Source of the DNA: JBFXJF01 sp050175155 | GTDB lineage: Bacteria; Bacillota; Bacilli; Tepidibacillales; Tepidibacillaceae | Assembly (NCBI GenBank): GCA_050175155.1 | Contig: JBFXJF010000003.1 | Location: 62,001 to 126,000, forward strand | Length of the DNA stretch: 64,000 nt | Reading direction: 5' to 3' | Shown: positions 1 through 8,528 of the stretch, one piece after another | How the letters are laid out: each line of letters begins with the position of its first letter | How positions within the stretch are numbered: position 1 is the first letter of the stretch | Notes under the pieces: model-generated | The model's database searches: none | Seen by the model: the letters and a program-made list of their open reading frames with translations, nothing else | Told to the model about the DNA's origin: nothing | Position numbers and translations under genes: made by a program

Positions 1-1
1 A

Positions 2-532
2 GTGATTGAAAAACTTATAGATGATGATTATTATGCCGATAAAGATAATACGAATATTAATCTGAATATAGATGATTTACAATTTCAATTAGAAAATATG
101 AAGGAAACCCTTAATGTAAGTAATCAAACTATAGAGAGCTTTGAAAGTACTGTTACTAAAAAAGATGATGAGATTAATGAATTATATCTTAGGATAGCTG
201 AATTAGAAAAACAAATTTCAGAAAAGAATTTGTCCGAAATTACAAGGGAACAAGAAATTGCTGAGTTGGGTAAAGTATATGCAAACATGAATCCACAAAA
301 TGCTGCAAAAATAATATCATATTTAGAAACCGAAGAAGCTGCTTTAATTTTAAAAAGTATGAATATAGAAGCAAAAAGTAACATTTTAGAAAAGATGGAC
401 GTAGAGGAAGCTGCGAAAATATCAATACTTTTAAAAGACCTAGATTACTCAAAAGATCAAGATATCAGGGCTTTACAAGAAAGAATTAAAATATTAGTTT
501 CTGAGAATGACAAGCTATCACAAGCAAATTAA
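2..532 (+). CDS. ylxF: MotE/YlxF-like flagellar protein (5'-partial)
   Basis: The visible 176 residues hold a predicted coiled coil (about 22-88, heptad-like, rich in E/K/L) followed by an MgtE-N-like alpha-helical domain (about 90-147) with the motif NPQNAAKIISYLE. This is the architecture of MotE/YlxF proteins, found next to fliJ and fliK in Bacillota fla operons; MotE acts as a chaperone for MotC in rhizobia, and the role in Bacillota is less clear. A GTG lies at base 2, but the family normally starts with a membrane segment that is not visible, so the true start is probably upstream of the window. It is followed after 50 bases by fliK. Confidence 0.75.
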   Translation: MIEKLIDDDYYADKDNTNINLNIDDLQFQLENMKETLNVSNQTIESFESTVTKKDDEINELYLRIAELEKQISEKNLSEITREQEIAELGKVYANMNPQNAAKIISYLETEEAALILKSMNIEAKSNILEKMDVEEAAKISILLKDLDYSKDQDIRALQERIKILVSENDKLSQAN

Positions 533-582
533 AAATGCTAAGTTTATAAAATTAAATTATTTTTGAAAGGAGGTGAGAATAA

Positions 583-1839
583 ATGGAACAGTTTGTTATT
601 AATCCTACTAGTAAAAATATCAACCAGAATACTGTAAATGAAACAAAAAAAAGTATTTTTAGTCTTGATACTACATCCCAAGCAGTTAATCTAAATAGTT
701 TTGGCAAGGTTTTAACAGAACTAATTAATGGTGAATTTAGCTTAGGAGTCAATGATGAACAGACATTACTTTTTCAAATCACAGATATTCTACAAACGAG
801 CGATGAAATAAATAAAGATTTAATTAGCTGGTTTAATGGTTTATCTGAAGATGAACAATTAATAGCTTATCAGATACTAAATAATATTTCTTTGCCAGAA
901 ACTGTGTATTCGTCTTTTGATAATGAAGAAGTATTACAATTGAGCAATATGACTAGTAACCAAGATAAGTTAAACATTAAAAGTATTGTTAATTCTAAGG
1001 ATAATTTCTTAGATAAAAATCAAAAAGAGTTACAAAAAATTCTACCTTTGATTGAAGATCATAATATTGAGCTTAAGACATTGTTAGATTACGTTCAAAA
1101 AGAGTTAACAAATAACAATAAAGCTCAGAACTTAATGTTAGAGACGAACAAAAATTTTAAGGGTGAAAGTATAGTAATTGATAATCAAACGATTAATTTA
1201 CAAAGTATTTTTTCAATTAATAATTTGCAAGCAACTAGAGGAGTCGGTATATCAGATAATCTAAACCAAGATGTCGATATAAAAACAATTGATTTAAGTC
1301 AATTACAATTTAATTCAAATAATATCTATAATGATAGTAAGTTTGATATTAAAGTTAGTAATACGAATCAAAACCTTCAAAGTTTATTTGTAGATGAGAA
1401 CTTTGTAAATGAATTTGGTAAGATTTTAATTAAGAACCTAAAATTACCAAATGGAAGTTCGGAGACTAAAATACAATTACAACCTAGTGAACTTGGAAAA
1501 GTAAACGTGAATTTAACTACAAATAATGGACAGATGTCAGCTCAGATAGTTGCAGAGACAATCATGGGGAAAGAATTATTGGAGAGTCAAATTCATCAAT
1601 TAAAACAATCTTTAACTCTGCTAGGCTATCAAGTTGAAAAGATTGAGGTTCAACAAGCAACAAATCCATCATCTGCAAATAATAATTATAATAGTGGAGG
1701 ATTTGAGTTTACAGAACAGCAACTTTTTCAGCAGCAAAAGAACCAACAGAGTACAATTTACTCAAATAATTTTATAGAGGAAGACGAAGAAATAATGGAT
1801 TATAATCACAATATATCAGGAATAGATTATATAGCATAA
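583..1839 (+). CDS. fliK: Flagellar hook-length control protein FliK
   Basis: Molecular ruler secreted by the flagellar export apparatus; it sets hook length and triggers the substrate switch in FlhB. The 418-residue protein has a long low-complexity Asn/Gln-rich N-terminal part and a C-terminal Flg_hook domain at about residues 270-356 with the motif QLQPSELGKVNVNL, followed by a Gln/Asn-rich tail. Only the C-terminal domain is conserved in the family, so identification rests on that and on position before flgD. The ATG is preceded by a very strong ribosome binding site (aaaggaggtg, 566-575). Confidence 0.93.
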   Translation: MEQFVINPTSKNINQNTVNETKKSIFSLDTTSQAVNLNSFGKVLTELINGEFSLGVNDEQTLLFQITDILQTSDEINKDLISWFNGLSEDEQLIAYQILNNISLPETVYSSFDNEEVLQLSNMTSNQDKLNIKSIVNSKDNFLDKNQKELQKILPLIEDHNIELKTLLDYVQKELTNNNKAQNLMLETNKNFKGESIVIDNQTINLQSIFSINNLQATRGVGISDNLNQDVDIKTIDLSQLQFNSNNIYNDSKFDIKVSNTNQNLQSLFVDENFVNEFGKILIKNLKLPNGSSETKIQLQPSELGKVNVNLTTNNGQMSAQIVAETIMGKELLESQIHQLKQSLTLLGYQVEKIEVQQATNPSSANNNYNSGGFEFTEQQLFQQQKNQQSTIYSNNFIEEDEEIMDYNHNISGIDYIA

Positions 1840-1853
1840 AAGGGGTGATCAAT

Positions 1854-2321
1854 ATGGGAGTAACTGCTATCGACTCTACTTCATCTGTTAGTAATTTAAC
1901 AGAATCAAACAAGAGTAGTGTAAGTACAGAAAGTTTTTTATATTTATTTGTTGAACAGTTGAAAAATCAAGACCCTTTAGAACCTATGGATAATACAGAA
2001 TATATTACTCAACTTGCACAAATATCTTTATTAGAACAGGCTACTAAACTTTCAGATAATATGGATAATCTAGTAAATCTTAGTTCTGATTCTAACGAAA
2101 AAATCAATATGTTTTTAGCCCAATTTAATCAAAATTTACTTGGTACTTACTCCAATTTAATTGGAAAGACTGGATATTGGTATAATCCTGATGGTTCTGA
2201 AATATCCGGAAAAATTGATGGGATTATTCAAAAAGATCAACAGTTCTATGCTTTATCAAACACTGATCAAATATTAATAAGTAATTTATACAAAGTTGAT
2301 TCAGGAGATTTAAATGAATAA
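1854..2321 (+). CDS. flgD: Flagellar hook cap protein FlgD
   Basis: Scaffold (hook cap) needed for polymerisation of FlgE into the hook. The 155-residue protein shows the conserved N-terminal signature FLYLFVEQLKNQDPLEPMDN followed by ITQLAQISLLEQ. It is short, like B. subtilis FlgD, and lacks the extended C-terminal domains of enteric FlgD. I chose the ATG at 1854 because aaggggtgat (1840-1849) is well placed for it; an in-frame GTG at 1845 would lie inside that ribosome binding site. It overlaps the next gene by 8 bases. Confidence 0.93.
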   Translation: MGVTAIDSTSSVSNLTESNKSSVSTESFLYLFVEQLKNQDPLEPMDNTEYITQLAQISLLEQATKLSDNMDNLVNLSSDSNEKINMFLAQFNQNLLGTYSNLIGKTGYWYNPDGSEISGKIDGIIQKDQQFYALSNTDQILISNLYKVDSGDLNE

Positions 2322-2709
2322 TTCTATAAAAATAGGTCAAAATTATTTACCTAATCAACCGATAATTACAACAAAAAAACAAAATATAGATAATTCAATT
2401 ATTACTACAGAAAATTTTAATACAATTTTTGAAGAAAAACTTAATTCACATAATAATCAGATTAAATTCAGTAATCATGCTAAACAAAGGTTAGATTTGA
2501 GAGGCATTGAACTTGATTCTGATATTATGAGCCAATTAAATCAAGCAGTTGAAAAGGCTGAAGCAAAAGGTTCTAAAGACTCACTAATATTGGTAAAGGA
2601 TATTGCGTTTGTTATAAATATTCCAAATAAAGTTGTTATTACTACCATAGATGATAAATCTATTAAAGATCATATATTTACAAATATTGATAGTGCGATT
2701 ATTTTATAA
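2314..2709 (+). CDS. Flagellar operon protein, TIGR02530 family
   Basis: A 131-residue protein with a variable N-terminal half and the conserved block FSNHAKQRLDLRGIELD, a helical stretch and IAFVINIPNKVVITTID. This matches the TIGR02530 flagellar operon family, which sits between flgD and flgE in many Bacillota. Its molecular role is not established. The start overlaps the end of flgD by 8 bases, suggesting translational coupling. Directly after its stop begins a GC-rich double hairpin that leads into flgE. Confidence 0.85.
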   Translation: MNNSIKIGQNYLPNQPIITTKKQNIDNSIITTENFNTIFEEKLNSHNNQIKFSNHAKQRLDLRGIELDSDIMSQLNQAVEKAEAKGSKDSLILVKDIAFVINIPNKVVITTIDDKSIKDHIFTNIDSAIIL

Positions 2710-2759
2710 AGGCTGGACCCGTGAGGGGGGCCTTACACCGTTGATTGATTGATACGGTG
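2709..2759 (+). promoter_or_regulatory. Two tandem hairpins in the flgE leader
   Basis: First hairpin 2709-2734: aaggc pairs with gcctt, a T-G wobble extends it, an internal loop (gga) follows, and ccc-gtga-ggg closes with a GNRA-type tetraloop. Second hairpin 2736-2759: caccgt pairs with acggtg around a 12-base loop made of three tgat repeats. The strong ribosome binding site aaggagg of flgE (2764-2770) follows at once. This is a GC-rich island in an AT-rich operon. It does not resemble a c-di-GMP or other riboswitch that I recognise. Function (RNA processing, stability, translational control) is inferred only. Confidence 0.5.
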
Positions 2760-2777
2760 AAAAAAGGAGGAAAAAGA

Positions 2778-3596
2778 ATGTTAAGATCTTTATATTCGGG
2801 GATTTCAGGAATGAGTAGTTTTCAAATCAAATTAGATGTAATTGGCAATAATATTGCCAATGTTAATACTACTGGATTTAAAGCTGATAGAGTTACTTTT
2901 TCGGATATACTAAGCCAAAAACTATCAGGTATTACGGTTCCAGAAGAAGGAGAGCGTGGCGGGGAAAATCCACAACAAGTTGGATTAGGTACTACTATTG
3001 CATCAATAGATACATTACATACACCGGGTTCATCACAGACTACAAATGTTCCAACAGACTTATCTATTGAGGGTGATGGTTATTTTGCGGTAGCACCAAG
3101 TGGTGATGGAGAGGTTATTTATTTAACAAGGGCAGGTAATTTTAACAGAGACGCTACTGGTAATTTAGTAACTTCTCAAGGATTTTTGGTTTTAGGTGTT
3201 GGTGGAGAGCCTATTAACATACCAGCTGAAGTAACAGCTTACGATATTTCCGCGGATGGAAATATTATATCGCTTAATGCGGATGGAACCACTGAAATAA
3301 TTTCACAAATTGGTCTTGTTAAAGTACAAAATCCAGCCGGGCTTGAAAAGGTTGGGAGTTCAATGTATCGAATGACTCTTAATGCAAATATTGATGGAGA
3401 ACTAGAAGTTGTAGAAGCTAGAAACATTGAATATGGTACTGGTAGTATAATATCTGGAAGATTAGAAATGTCAAATGTAGATTTGACTTCCGAATTAACG
3501 GAAATGATTATTGCTCAAAGGGGTTTTCAAGCTAATTCGAAAATTATTACAACTTCGGATCAGATTCTTGAAGAAATAATTAATCTTAAACGTTAG
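2778..3596 (+). CDS. flgE: Flagellar hook protein FlgE
   Basis: Structural subunit of the hook, exported by the flagellar type III system and polymerised under the FlgD cap. The 272-residue protein starts MLRSLYSGISGMSSFQIKLD with the rod/hook-family signature IGNNIANVNTTGFKADRVTF, has the central FlgE/F/G domain (GDGYFAV) and ends with the C-terminal helix GFQANSKIITTSDQILEEII. Its short length is that of the B. subtilis hook protein, once called FlgG. The ATG at 2778 fits the aaggagg site; an upstream in-frame TTG at 2745 lies within the leader hairpin and is unlikely. Confidence 0.93.
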   Translation: MLRSLYSGISGMSSFQIKLDVIGNNIANVNTTGFKADRVTFSDILSQKLSGITVPEEGERGGENPQQVGLGTTIASIDTLHTPGSSQTTNVPTDLSIEGDGYFAVAPSGDGEVIYLTRAGNFNRDATGNLVTSQGFLVLGVGGEPINIPAEVTAYDISADGNIISLNADGTTEIISQIGLVKVQNPAGLEKVGSSMYRMTLNANIDGELEVVEARNIEYGTGSIISGRLEMSNVDLTSELTEMIIAQRGFQANSKIITTSDQILEEIINLKR

Positions 3597-3606
3597 TATA
3601 TTTACT

Positions 3607-3624
3607 AGGGGGGTTATCCCCCCT
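3607..3624 (+). terminator. G6/C6 hairpin after flgE (attenuator or mRNA stabiliser)
   Basis: A perfect stem of seven pairs (a-gggggg / cccccc-t) around a ttat loop lies 11 bases after the flgE stop. The downstream run (gattttaat) is a poor U-tract, so partial termination or protection of the flgE 3' end is more likely than a full stop, since flagellar genes continue downstream. Confidence 0.55.
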
Positions 3625-3675
3625 GATTTTAATATTATCAGAGTTAAATAAAATTATGTAAATAGGTGAAATGAT

Positions 3676-3867
3676 ATGATTGTAGTTAATAGATTAGACG
3701 GAAAAGAATACGTCTTAAATTGTTTATTAATAGAAACGCTAGAAAAAACTCCTGATACTGTGGTTACATTAACTAATGGGAAAAAATATGTTGTTTTACA
3801 ATCTGTTGAAAATATAGTTGAACAATTCGAAATTTTTATAAAAAGAACGCATGCTATTAAATATTAA
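3676..3867 (+). CDS. swrD: FlbD/SwrD family flagellar protein
   Basis: A 63-residue protein with the family pattern MIVVNRLDGKEYVLN, LIETLEKTPDTVVTLTNGKKYVV and a C-terminal amphipathic helix. SwrD in B. subtilis is a small protein that raises flagellar motor torque and supports swarming; its position between flgE and fliL is the same here. The family assignment is secure; the torque role is carried over from B. subtilis. Confidence 0.88.
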   Translation: MIVVNRLDGKEYVLNCLLIETLEKTPDTVVTLTNGKKYVVLQSVENIVEQFEIFIKRTHAIKY

Positions 3868-3892
3868 TAGTTGTAAAATTTGGGGGTAATGT

Positions 3893-4327
3893 ATGTTTAA
3901 GAATAAATTGCTTAATATATCTATAATTATAATTATTACAGTTGCACTACTAGGTGTAGTATCATTTTTTTTATATCAATATATATTCCCAGGGAATATA
4001 GATAATGCGGTTGAAGAAGAACTTACAGAGGTAACGATTGACATTCCCAAAATTAGTACTAATTTAGGAGATTCTTCTGTAATAGTATTAGAATTAACAT
4101 TAACAATACAAACCGATGATCCTGAACTTATATTAGAAGAAGCTCACAGTAAAACCTATAAGATAGAAGATGAAATAATTATATTCTTAAAAAATTATTC
4201 AATTGAGTCATTCTCTTCCGTTGATTTAATTAATCAATTTAAGGAAGATTTAACATTAGGCATAAATGAAATAATAGAGTCTGGGAAAGTGGTAAGTATC
4301 GATATTACTCAGTTATTTTATCAATAA
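3893..4327 (+). CDS. fliL: Flagellar basal body-associated protein FliL
   Basis: A single-pass membrane protein of 144 residues: a hydrophobic segment at about residues 8-28 and a periplasmic-side domain with EVTIDIPKISTNLGDSSVIV, typical of FliL. It associates with the MotAB stator and basal body and supports torque. It sits between swrD and fliM as in other Bacillota. The ATG has a gggggt site upstream (3882-3887). Confidence 0.9.
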   Translation: MFKNKLLNISIIIIITVALLGVVSFFLYQYIFPGNIDNAVEEELTEVTIDIPKISTNLGDSSVIVLELTLTIQTDDPELILEEAHSKTYKIEDEIIIFLKNYSIESFSSVDLINQFKEDLTLGINEIIESGKVVSIDITQLFYQ

Positions 4328-4362
4328 CTGAGATCCTGCTTTAATTTTGATGAGGTGATAAT

Positions 4363-5361
4363 ATGTCTGAAATTCTTTCTCAAAGCGAAATCGACGCCCT
4401 TTTGGAAGCTCTAACCTCTGGGGAAATGAAGGCTGAAGAGCTAAAAAAAAGTATTACTGAAGAAAGAAAAGTTAAGCTTTATGATTTTAAAAGAGCTTTA
4501 AGGTTTTCTAAGGATCAAATTCGAACTTTAACTAGAATTCATGAAAACTATGCTAGGCTGTTAACAACTTTTTTTTCTGCACAGTTAAGAACGTTCGTTC
4601 AAATATCAGTTGTTTCAGTTGACCAGATTCCTTATGACGAGTTTATTAAGTCTATTCCCAAGATGACAATACTTAACGTTTTTTCTGCGGAACCATTGGA
4701 AGGAAGAATGGTTTTAGAAATAAATCCTAATGTGGCTTATACTATGATGGATAGAATTTTAGGCGGTTCGGGAATATCATCAAATAAATTAGGAAATCTA
4801 ACTGAAATTGAAACTAATATTATGACTAAGATGTTTGTAAGAACACTGGTTAGTTTTAAGAATGCATGGGAGAACATTATAGACTTGAAACCAGAACTGG
4901 AAATAATGGAAATAAACCCACAATTTATGCAAATTGTTTCTCCAAATGAAACAGTTATAGTAATTTCCTTTAACACAAAAATTGGTGAGACAACTGGAAT
5001 GATTAATTTGTGTTTACCGCATGTTGTTCTGGAACCAGTTCTACAGGATTTATCAGCACATAATTGGTTTGCGCAAGTGAAAAAGGATACTGGAAAAGAA
5101 AATTATAATTTCATGAAAAAAAATATTCAATTTGCACCATTAACGCTGACTGTTGAATTAGGGACTACTACAATAACGGTTTCTGATTTATTACAACTTT
5201 CAATTGGTGATGTTATAAAATTAGATAATAAAGTAGAAAACACATTGACCACTTACGTTGATAAGAACCCTAAATTTGAAGTTATTCCTGGTTCTATAAA
5301 GGGGAAGATAGCAGTACAAATTGTTGAGATTGAAAAGATGGGAGTTGATATAGTTGGCTAA
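4363..5361 (+). CDS. fliM: Flagellar motor switch protein FliM
   Basis: C-ring switch subunit that binds phosphorylated CheY and controls rotation direction. The N-terminus carries the CheY-P binding motif ILSQSEIDALLEAL; the middle domain (about 45-230) has the CheC-like fold with LGGSGISSNKLGNLTEIE; the C-terminal FliN-like (SpoA) domain covers about 255-330. The length of 332 matches B. subtilis FliM. It overlaps fliY by 8 bases. Confidence 0.96.
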   Translation: MSEILSQSEIDALLEALTSGEMKAEELKKSITEERKVKLYDFKRALRFSKDQIRTLTRIHENYARLLTTFFSAQLRTFVQISVVSVDQIPYDEFIKSIPKMTILNVFSAEPLEGRMVLEINPNVAYTMMDRILGGSGISSNKLGNLTEIETNIMTKMFVRTLVSFKNAWENIIDLKPELEIMEINPQFMQIVSPNETVIVISFNTKIGETTGMINLCLPHVVLEPVLQDLSAHNWFAQVKKDTGKENYNFMKKNIQFAPLTLTVELGTTTITVSDLLQLSIGDVIKLDNKVENTLTTYVDKNPKFEVIPGSIKGKIAVQIVEIEKMGVDIVG

Positions 5362-6514
5362 CGAGATATTATCGTCGGATGAATTAAACGCATTGTTAAA
5401 TAATGAAGAAGATTATGATGACGTTAACGAGAAGATTAATATTAAAGATTATATGTCTGATTTTGAATTAGATGCAATAGGCGAAATTGGTAATATTTCA
5501 TTTGGGTCTGCATCTACAGCATTATCTGCCTTATTAAATCAAAAGGTGGAAATCACAACCCCGGTATTGAAAACCATATATTCAAAAAAATTACCTGATG
5601 AATTTCCTGTTCCGCATGTATCAGTGCATGTAAACTATTTACTTGGGTTTACCGGAACTAATTTATTCGTCCTCCAATCTTTGGATGCAAAAATAATAGC
5701 TGATCTAATGCTAGGGGGGAACGGGCAGTTAACAGATGATGGGGAATTAACAGCAATGGAAATAAGTGCAGTGCAAGAGGCTATGAATCAAATGATGGGG
5801 TCATCTGCGACTTCATTATCGACAATTTTTAATAGAATTGTAAGCATATCCCCACCAGGAGTTAACGTATTAGATATTAAAAGTGGAAAAGGTAACGAAT
5901 ATCTACCAGAGGAAGATATACTTATAATAGTTTCTTTTAAGATGAAAATAGGTGATTTGATAGATTCAAATATAATGCAGATTATTTCAATTCCTTTTGC
6001 TAAGGTGATGATTGATTATTTGATTGTCAATGCTAATGACAGTGAACCATTGCAGGAGACGGAAGTAAAATCTCCTGAGAATGTTTCGGAAGCTATAAAT
6101 GAACAAAAAGAAATAGTTAGTAGTAAACTACAAGAGGACATAAGTAAGAATCAAGAATATGAGGCACCTCCCCTTAAGAATGTTGAAACTAAAGTAAACG
6201 TTCAATCTGTACAATTTTCGGAGTTGGAATCTAAAAGGAATGTGAAAACTAATGATTCCAATTTAGGAATATTAATGGATATTCCATTACAAATATCTGT
6301 TGAATTAGGAAGAACAAAGAAGATGATAAAGGATATTTTGGAGTTATCCTCAGGATCGATTATTGAGTTAGATAAGCTTGCTGGTGAACCAGTAGATATC
6401 TATGCAAATAATAAATTGATTGCAAAAGGAGAGGTTGTTGTAATCGATGAAAACTTTGGAGTTAGAATTACAGATATAATTAGTCAGATTGATAGAGTTA
6501 AGAGGCTTCAATAA
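5354..6514 (+). CDS. fliY: Flagellar motor switch phosphatase FliY
   Basis: A switch protein that combines CheY-P phosphatase and FliN functions. Order: N-terminal FliM-like CheY-binding peptide (ILSSDELNALLN), a CheC-like domain (about 30-215) with two phosphatase motifs, DAIGEIGN and SAVQEAMN, each followed by Pro after 22 residues, a variable acidic linker (about 220-300) and a C-terminal FliN domain (about 305-386). Both active-site motifs look intact. It starts with TTG at 5354 inside fliM, with gggag (5340-5344) as ribosome binding site. Confidence 0.94.
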   Translation: MANEILSSDELNALLNNEEDYDDVNEKINIKDYMSDFELDAIGEIGNISFGSASTALSALLNQKVEITTPVLKTIYSKKLPDEFPVPHVSVHVNYLLGFTGTNLFVLQSLDAKIIADLMLGGNGQLTDDGELTAMEISAVQEAMNQMMGSSATSLSTIFNRIVSISPPGVNVLDIKSGKGNEYLPEEDILIIVSFKMKIGDLIDSNIMQIISIPFAKVMIDYLIVNANDSEPLQETEVKSPENVSEAINEQKEIVSSKLQEDISKNQEYEAPPLKNVETKVNVQSVQFSELESKRNVKTNDSNLGILMDIPLQISVELGRTKKMIKDILELSSGSIIELDKLAGEPVDIYANNKLIAKGEVVVIDENFGVRITDIISQIDRVKRLQ

Positions 6515-6557
6515 TAAAAAAACAAATTATCTATAGAATGAAAGGGGAAATATAAAA

Positions 6558-6920
6558 ATGGGAAAAACAATTTTAGTTGTTGATGATGCTGCTTTTATGA
6601 GAATGATGATTAAGGAGATTTTAATAAAAAATGGGTATGAGGTTATAGGTGAGGCTACTGATGGAGCTGATGCAGTTACTAAATACAGAGAATTAAAACC
6701 TAATCTAGTTACAATGGATATTACGATGCCTGAACTTGATGGTGTTGAGGCTTTAAAGCAAATTATTAAAGAGGATCCAAATGCGAAAATAATAATGTGT
6801 TCAGCGATGGGGCAACAGGCTATGGTTATCGATGCAATACAAGCAGGTGCTAAGGATTTTATCGTTAAGCCATTTCAAGCAGATCGAGTGGTAGAAGCTA
6901 TTTCAAAAGCTTTAAGTTAG
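6558..6920 (+). CDS. cheY: Chemotaxis response regulator CheY
   Basis: A single-domain receiver of 120 residues. Key residues are present: the acidic pair D9/D10, phosphoacceptor D54 in VTMDITMPELDG, S82 in MCSAMG and K104 in IVKPF. CheY-P made by CheA binds FliM and FliY and is dephosphorylated by FliY and CheC. It lies between fliY and fliO as in B. subtilis. Confidence 0.96.
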   Translation: MGKTILVVDDAAFMRMMIKEILIKNGYEVIGEATDGADAVTKYRELKPNLVTMDITMPELDGVEALKQIIKEDPNAKIIMCSAMGQQAMVIDAIQAGAKDFIVKPFQADRVVEAISKALS

Positions 6921-6934
6921 GAATGCTACAATTT

Positions 6935-7468
6935 ATGAAAAAGATACTTCTTATGTTAATGTTATTTTCAGTTATGATTAATAATAGAGTGTATGCTTCA
7001 TTAGAAGAATTACAGACTGAAGGAATATCCAATGACGATATTATCAAAATGTTTATATATTTAATTGTAATATTGCTCCTTATATATTCTTTATTCTGGT
7101 TTATTAATAAAAAAAATAGATTTATTAAATCCTCCCTCTTTAACAATTTTGGAGGTCATCCATTAGGACAAAATAAATCAATTCAAGTTATTGAGATTGG
7201 AAATAAAATATATATATTGGGTGTCAGTGGAGAAATAAATCTTATTAAAGTATTAGAAGAAGAAGAGGATATAAAAGCCATTAAGAAACTTGTGTATTCA
7301 AATGATGGACGTAGTAAGATGTTTACTTTATTTAAAAATAAAAAAAAGAGCTCTAAACAATTCGAGAATGAATTGGCTGAAAAATTTGATCAATTGAAAG
7401 AAAAAAGATTATATTCTATTAATAATATATTTGATGAGAGAGATGAAATAACTGAAAAAAGGGATTGA
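6935..7468 (+). CDS. fliO: Flagellar biosynthetic protein FliO (FliZ)
   Basis: Membrane protein that helps assemble the FliP ring of the flagellar export gate. From the ATG at 6935 it is 177 residues: a cleavable-looking signal peptide (MKKILLMLMLFSVMINNRVYA), one membrane segment at about residues 41-60, then a cytosolic domain with IQVIEIGNKIYILGVSGEI, the FliO core. An alternative ATG at 6923 abuts the aggaat site too closely, so 6935 is preferred. It is followed by fliP after one base. Confidence 0.85.
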   Translation: MKKILLMLMLFSVMINNRVYASLEELQTEGISNDDIIKMFIYLIVILLLIYSLFWFINKKNRFIKSSLFNNFGGHPLGQNKSIQVIEIGNKIYILGVSGEINLIKVLEEEEDIKAIKKLVYSNDGRSKMFTLFKNKKKSSKQFENELAEKFDQLKEKRLYSINNIFDERDEITEKRD

Positions 7469-7469
7469 G

Positions 7470-8234
7470 ATGAATAAAAAACATAATTTTTTAATTATTA
7501 TTTTTAGCATTATAATTTTTTTTAATCTACCTTTTGTTGTGAATGCTCAGGCTGATGTAATTATTCCGGGTTTAGATTTACAATTCGGTACATCGGATAA
7601 TACGGAAGATGTTGCTACTACATTGCAATTATTATTACTATTAACAGTTCTTTCATTAGCTCCAGCAATTCTTATATTGATGACAAGTTTTACTAGAATA
7701 ATTATCGTGTTATCATTTATTAGAAATGCTTTAGCTACTCAACAAATGCCGCCAAATCAGGTATTGATTGGTCTTGCATTATTTTTAACATTTTTTGTAA
7801 TGCAACCAGTTTTTGTTGAAGTTAATGAAAATGCATTAAAACCTTATTTTAACGAGGAAATTTCTCAACAAGAAGCTATTGATGAAAGTGTCAAACCATT
7901 CAAAGATTTTATGATTAAACAAACAAGAGAAAAAGATCTTTTATTATTCTTAAATTATGCACAAATAGAGGAACCAGATAATGTAGATGATATTCCTATA
8001 ACTGTCTTGGTACCAGCATTTGCTATTAGTGAGCTAAAAACAGCTTTTCAAATGGGTTTTATGATTTACTTGCCATTTCTAGTTATAGATATGGTAGTTT
8101 CTAGTACATTAATGGCAATGGGTATGATGATGCTTCCTCCATCAATGATTTCTTTACCTTTTAAAATTCTATTATTTGTTATGGTTGATGGATGGTATTT
8201 GGTAGTTAAATCTTTACTAGAAAGCTTTAATTAG
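7470..8234 (+). CDS. fliP: Flagellar export gate protein FliP
   Basis: Core subunit of the export gate. The 254-residue protein has an N-terminal signal peptide ending near NAQA, then four membrane segments with the family motifs APAILILMTSFTRIIIVLSF and MGMMMLPPSMISLPFKILLF. It sits in the fixed order fliO-fliP-fliQ-fliR. Confidence 0.96.
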   Translation: MNKKHNFLIIIFSIIIFFNLPFVVNAQADVIIPGLDLQFGTSDNTEDVATTLQLLLLLTVLSLAPAILILMTSFTRIIIVLSFIRNALATQQMPPNQVLIGLALFLTFFVMQPVFVEVNENALKPYFNEEISQQEAIDESVKPFKDFMIKQTREKDLLLFLNYAQIEEPDNVDDIPITVLVPAFAISELKTAFQMGFMIYLPFLVIDMVVSSTLMAMGMMMLPPSMISLPFKILLFVMVDGWYLVVKSLLESFN

Positions 8235-8246
8235 GAGAATAGCTAA

Positions 8247-8516
8247 ATGACTGAGAATTATGTTATAGATCTTTTTAAGCAAGCAGTTTATACAGTATTA
8301 ATTGTTTCCGGACCAATGCTTATATTAGCATTATTGGTTGGATTACTAGTTAGTATTTTTCAAGCTACTACCCAAATCCAAGAACAGACATTGGCTTTTG
8401 TACCTAAGATAGTTACAGTTTTAATTTCTTTAATCATTTTTGGACCATGGATATTATCTCATATGATTGACTATACACTAAATATATTTAATCAAATGAG
8501 TTCTATTGTTGGATAA
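8247..8516 (+). CDS. fliQ: Flagellar export gate protein FliQ
   Basis: A small export-gate subunit of 89 residues with two membrane segments and the motifs GPMLILALLVGLLVSIFQA and QIQEQTLAFVPKI, diagnostic of FliQ. It lies 12 bases after fliP and 12 bases before fliR. Confidence 0.96.
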   Translation: MTENYVIDLFKQAVYTVLIVSGPMLILALLVGLLVSIFQATTQIQEQTLAFVPKIVTVLISLIIFGPWILSHMIDYTLNIFNQMSSIVG

Positions 8517-8528
8517 TGGGAGAGGATT

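Noticed and set aside
2709..2759. c-di-GMP riboswitch before flgE
   Set aside because: The conserved c-di-GMP-I core (CACGCACAGGGCAAACC-like) and the class II layout are both absent; the element is also too short.
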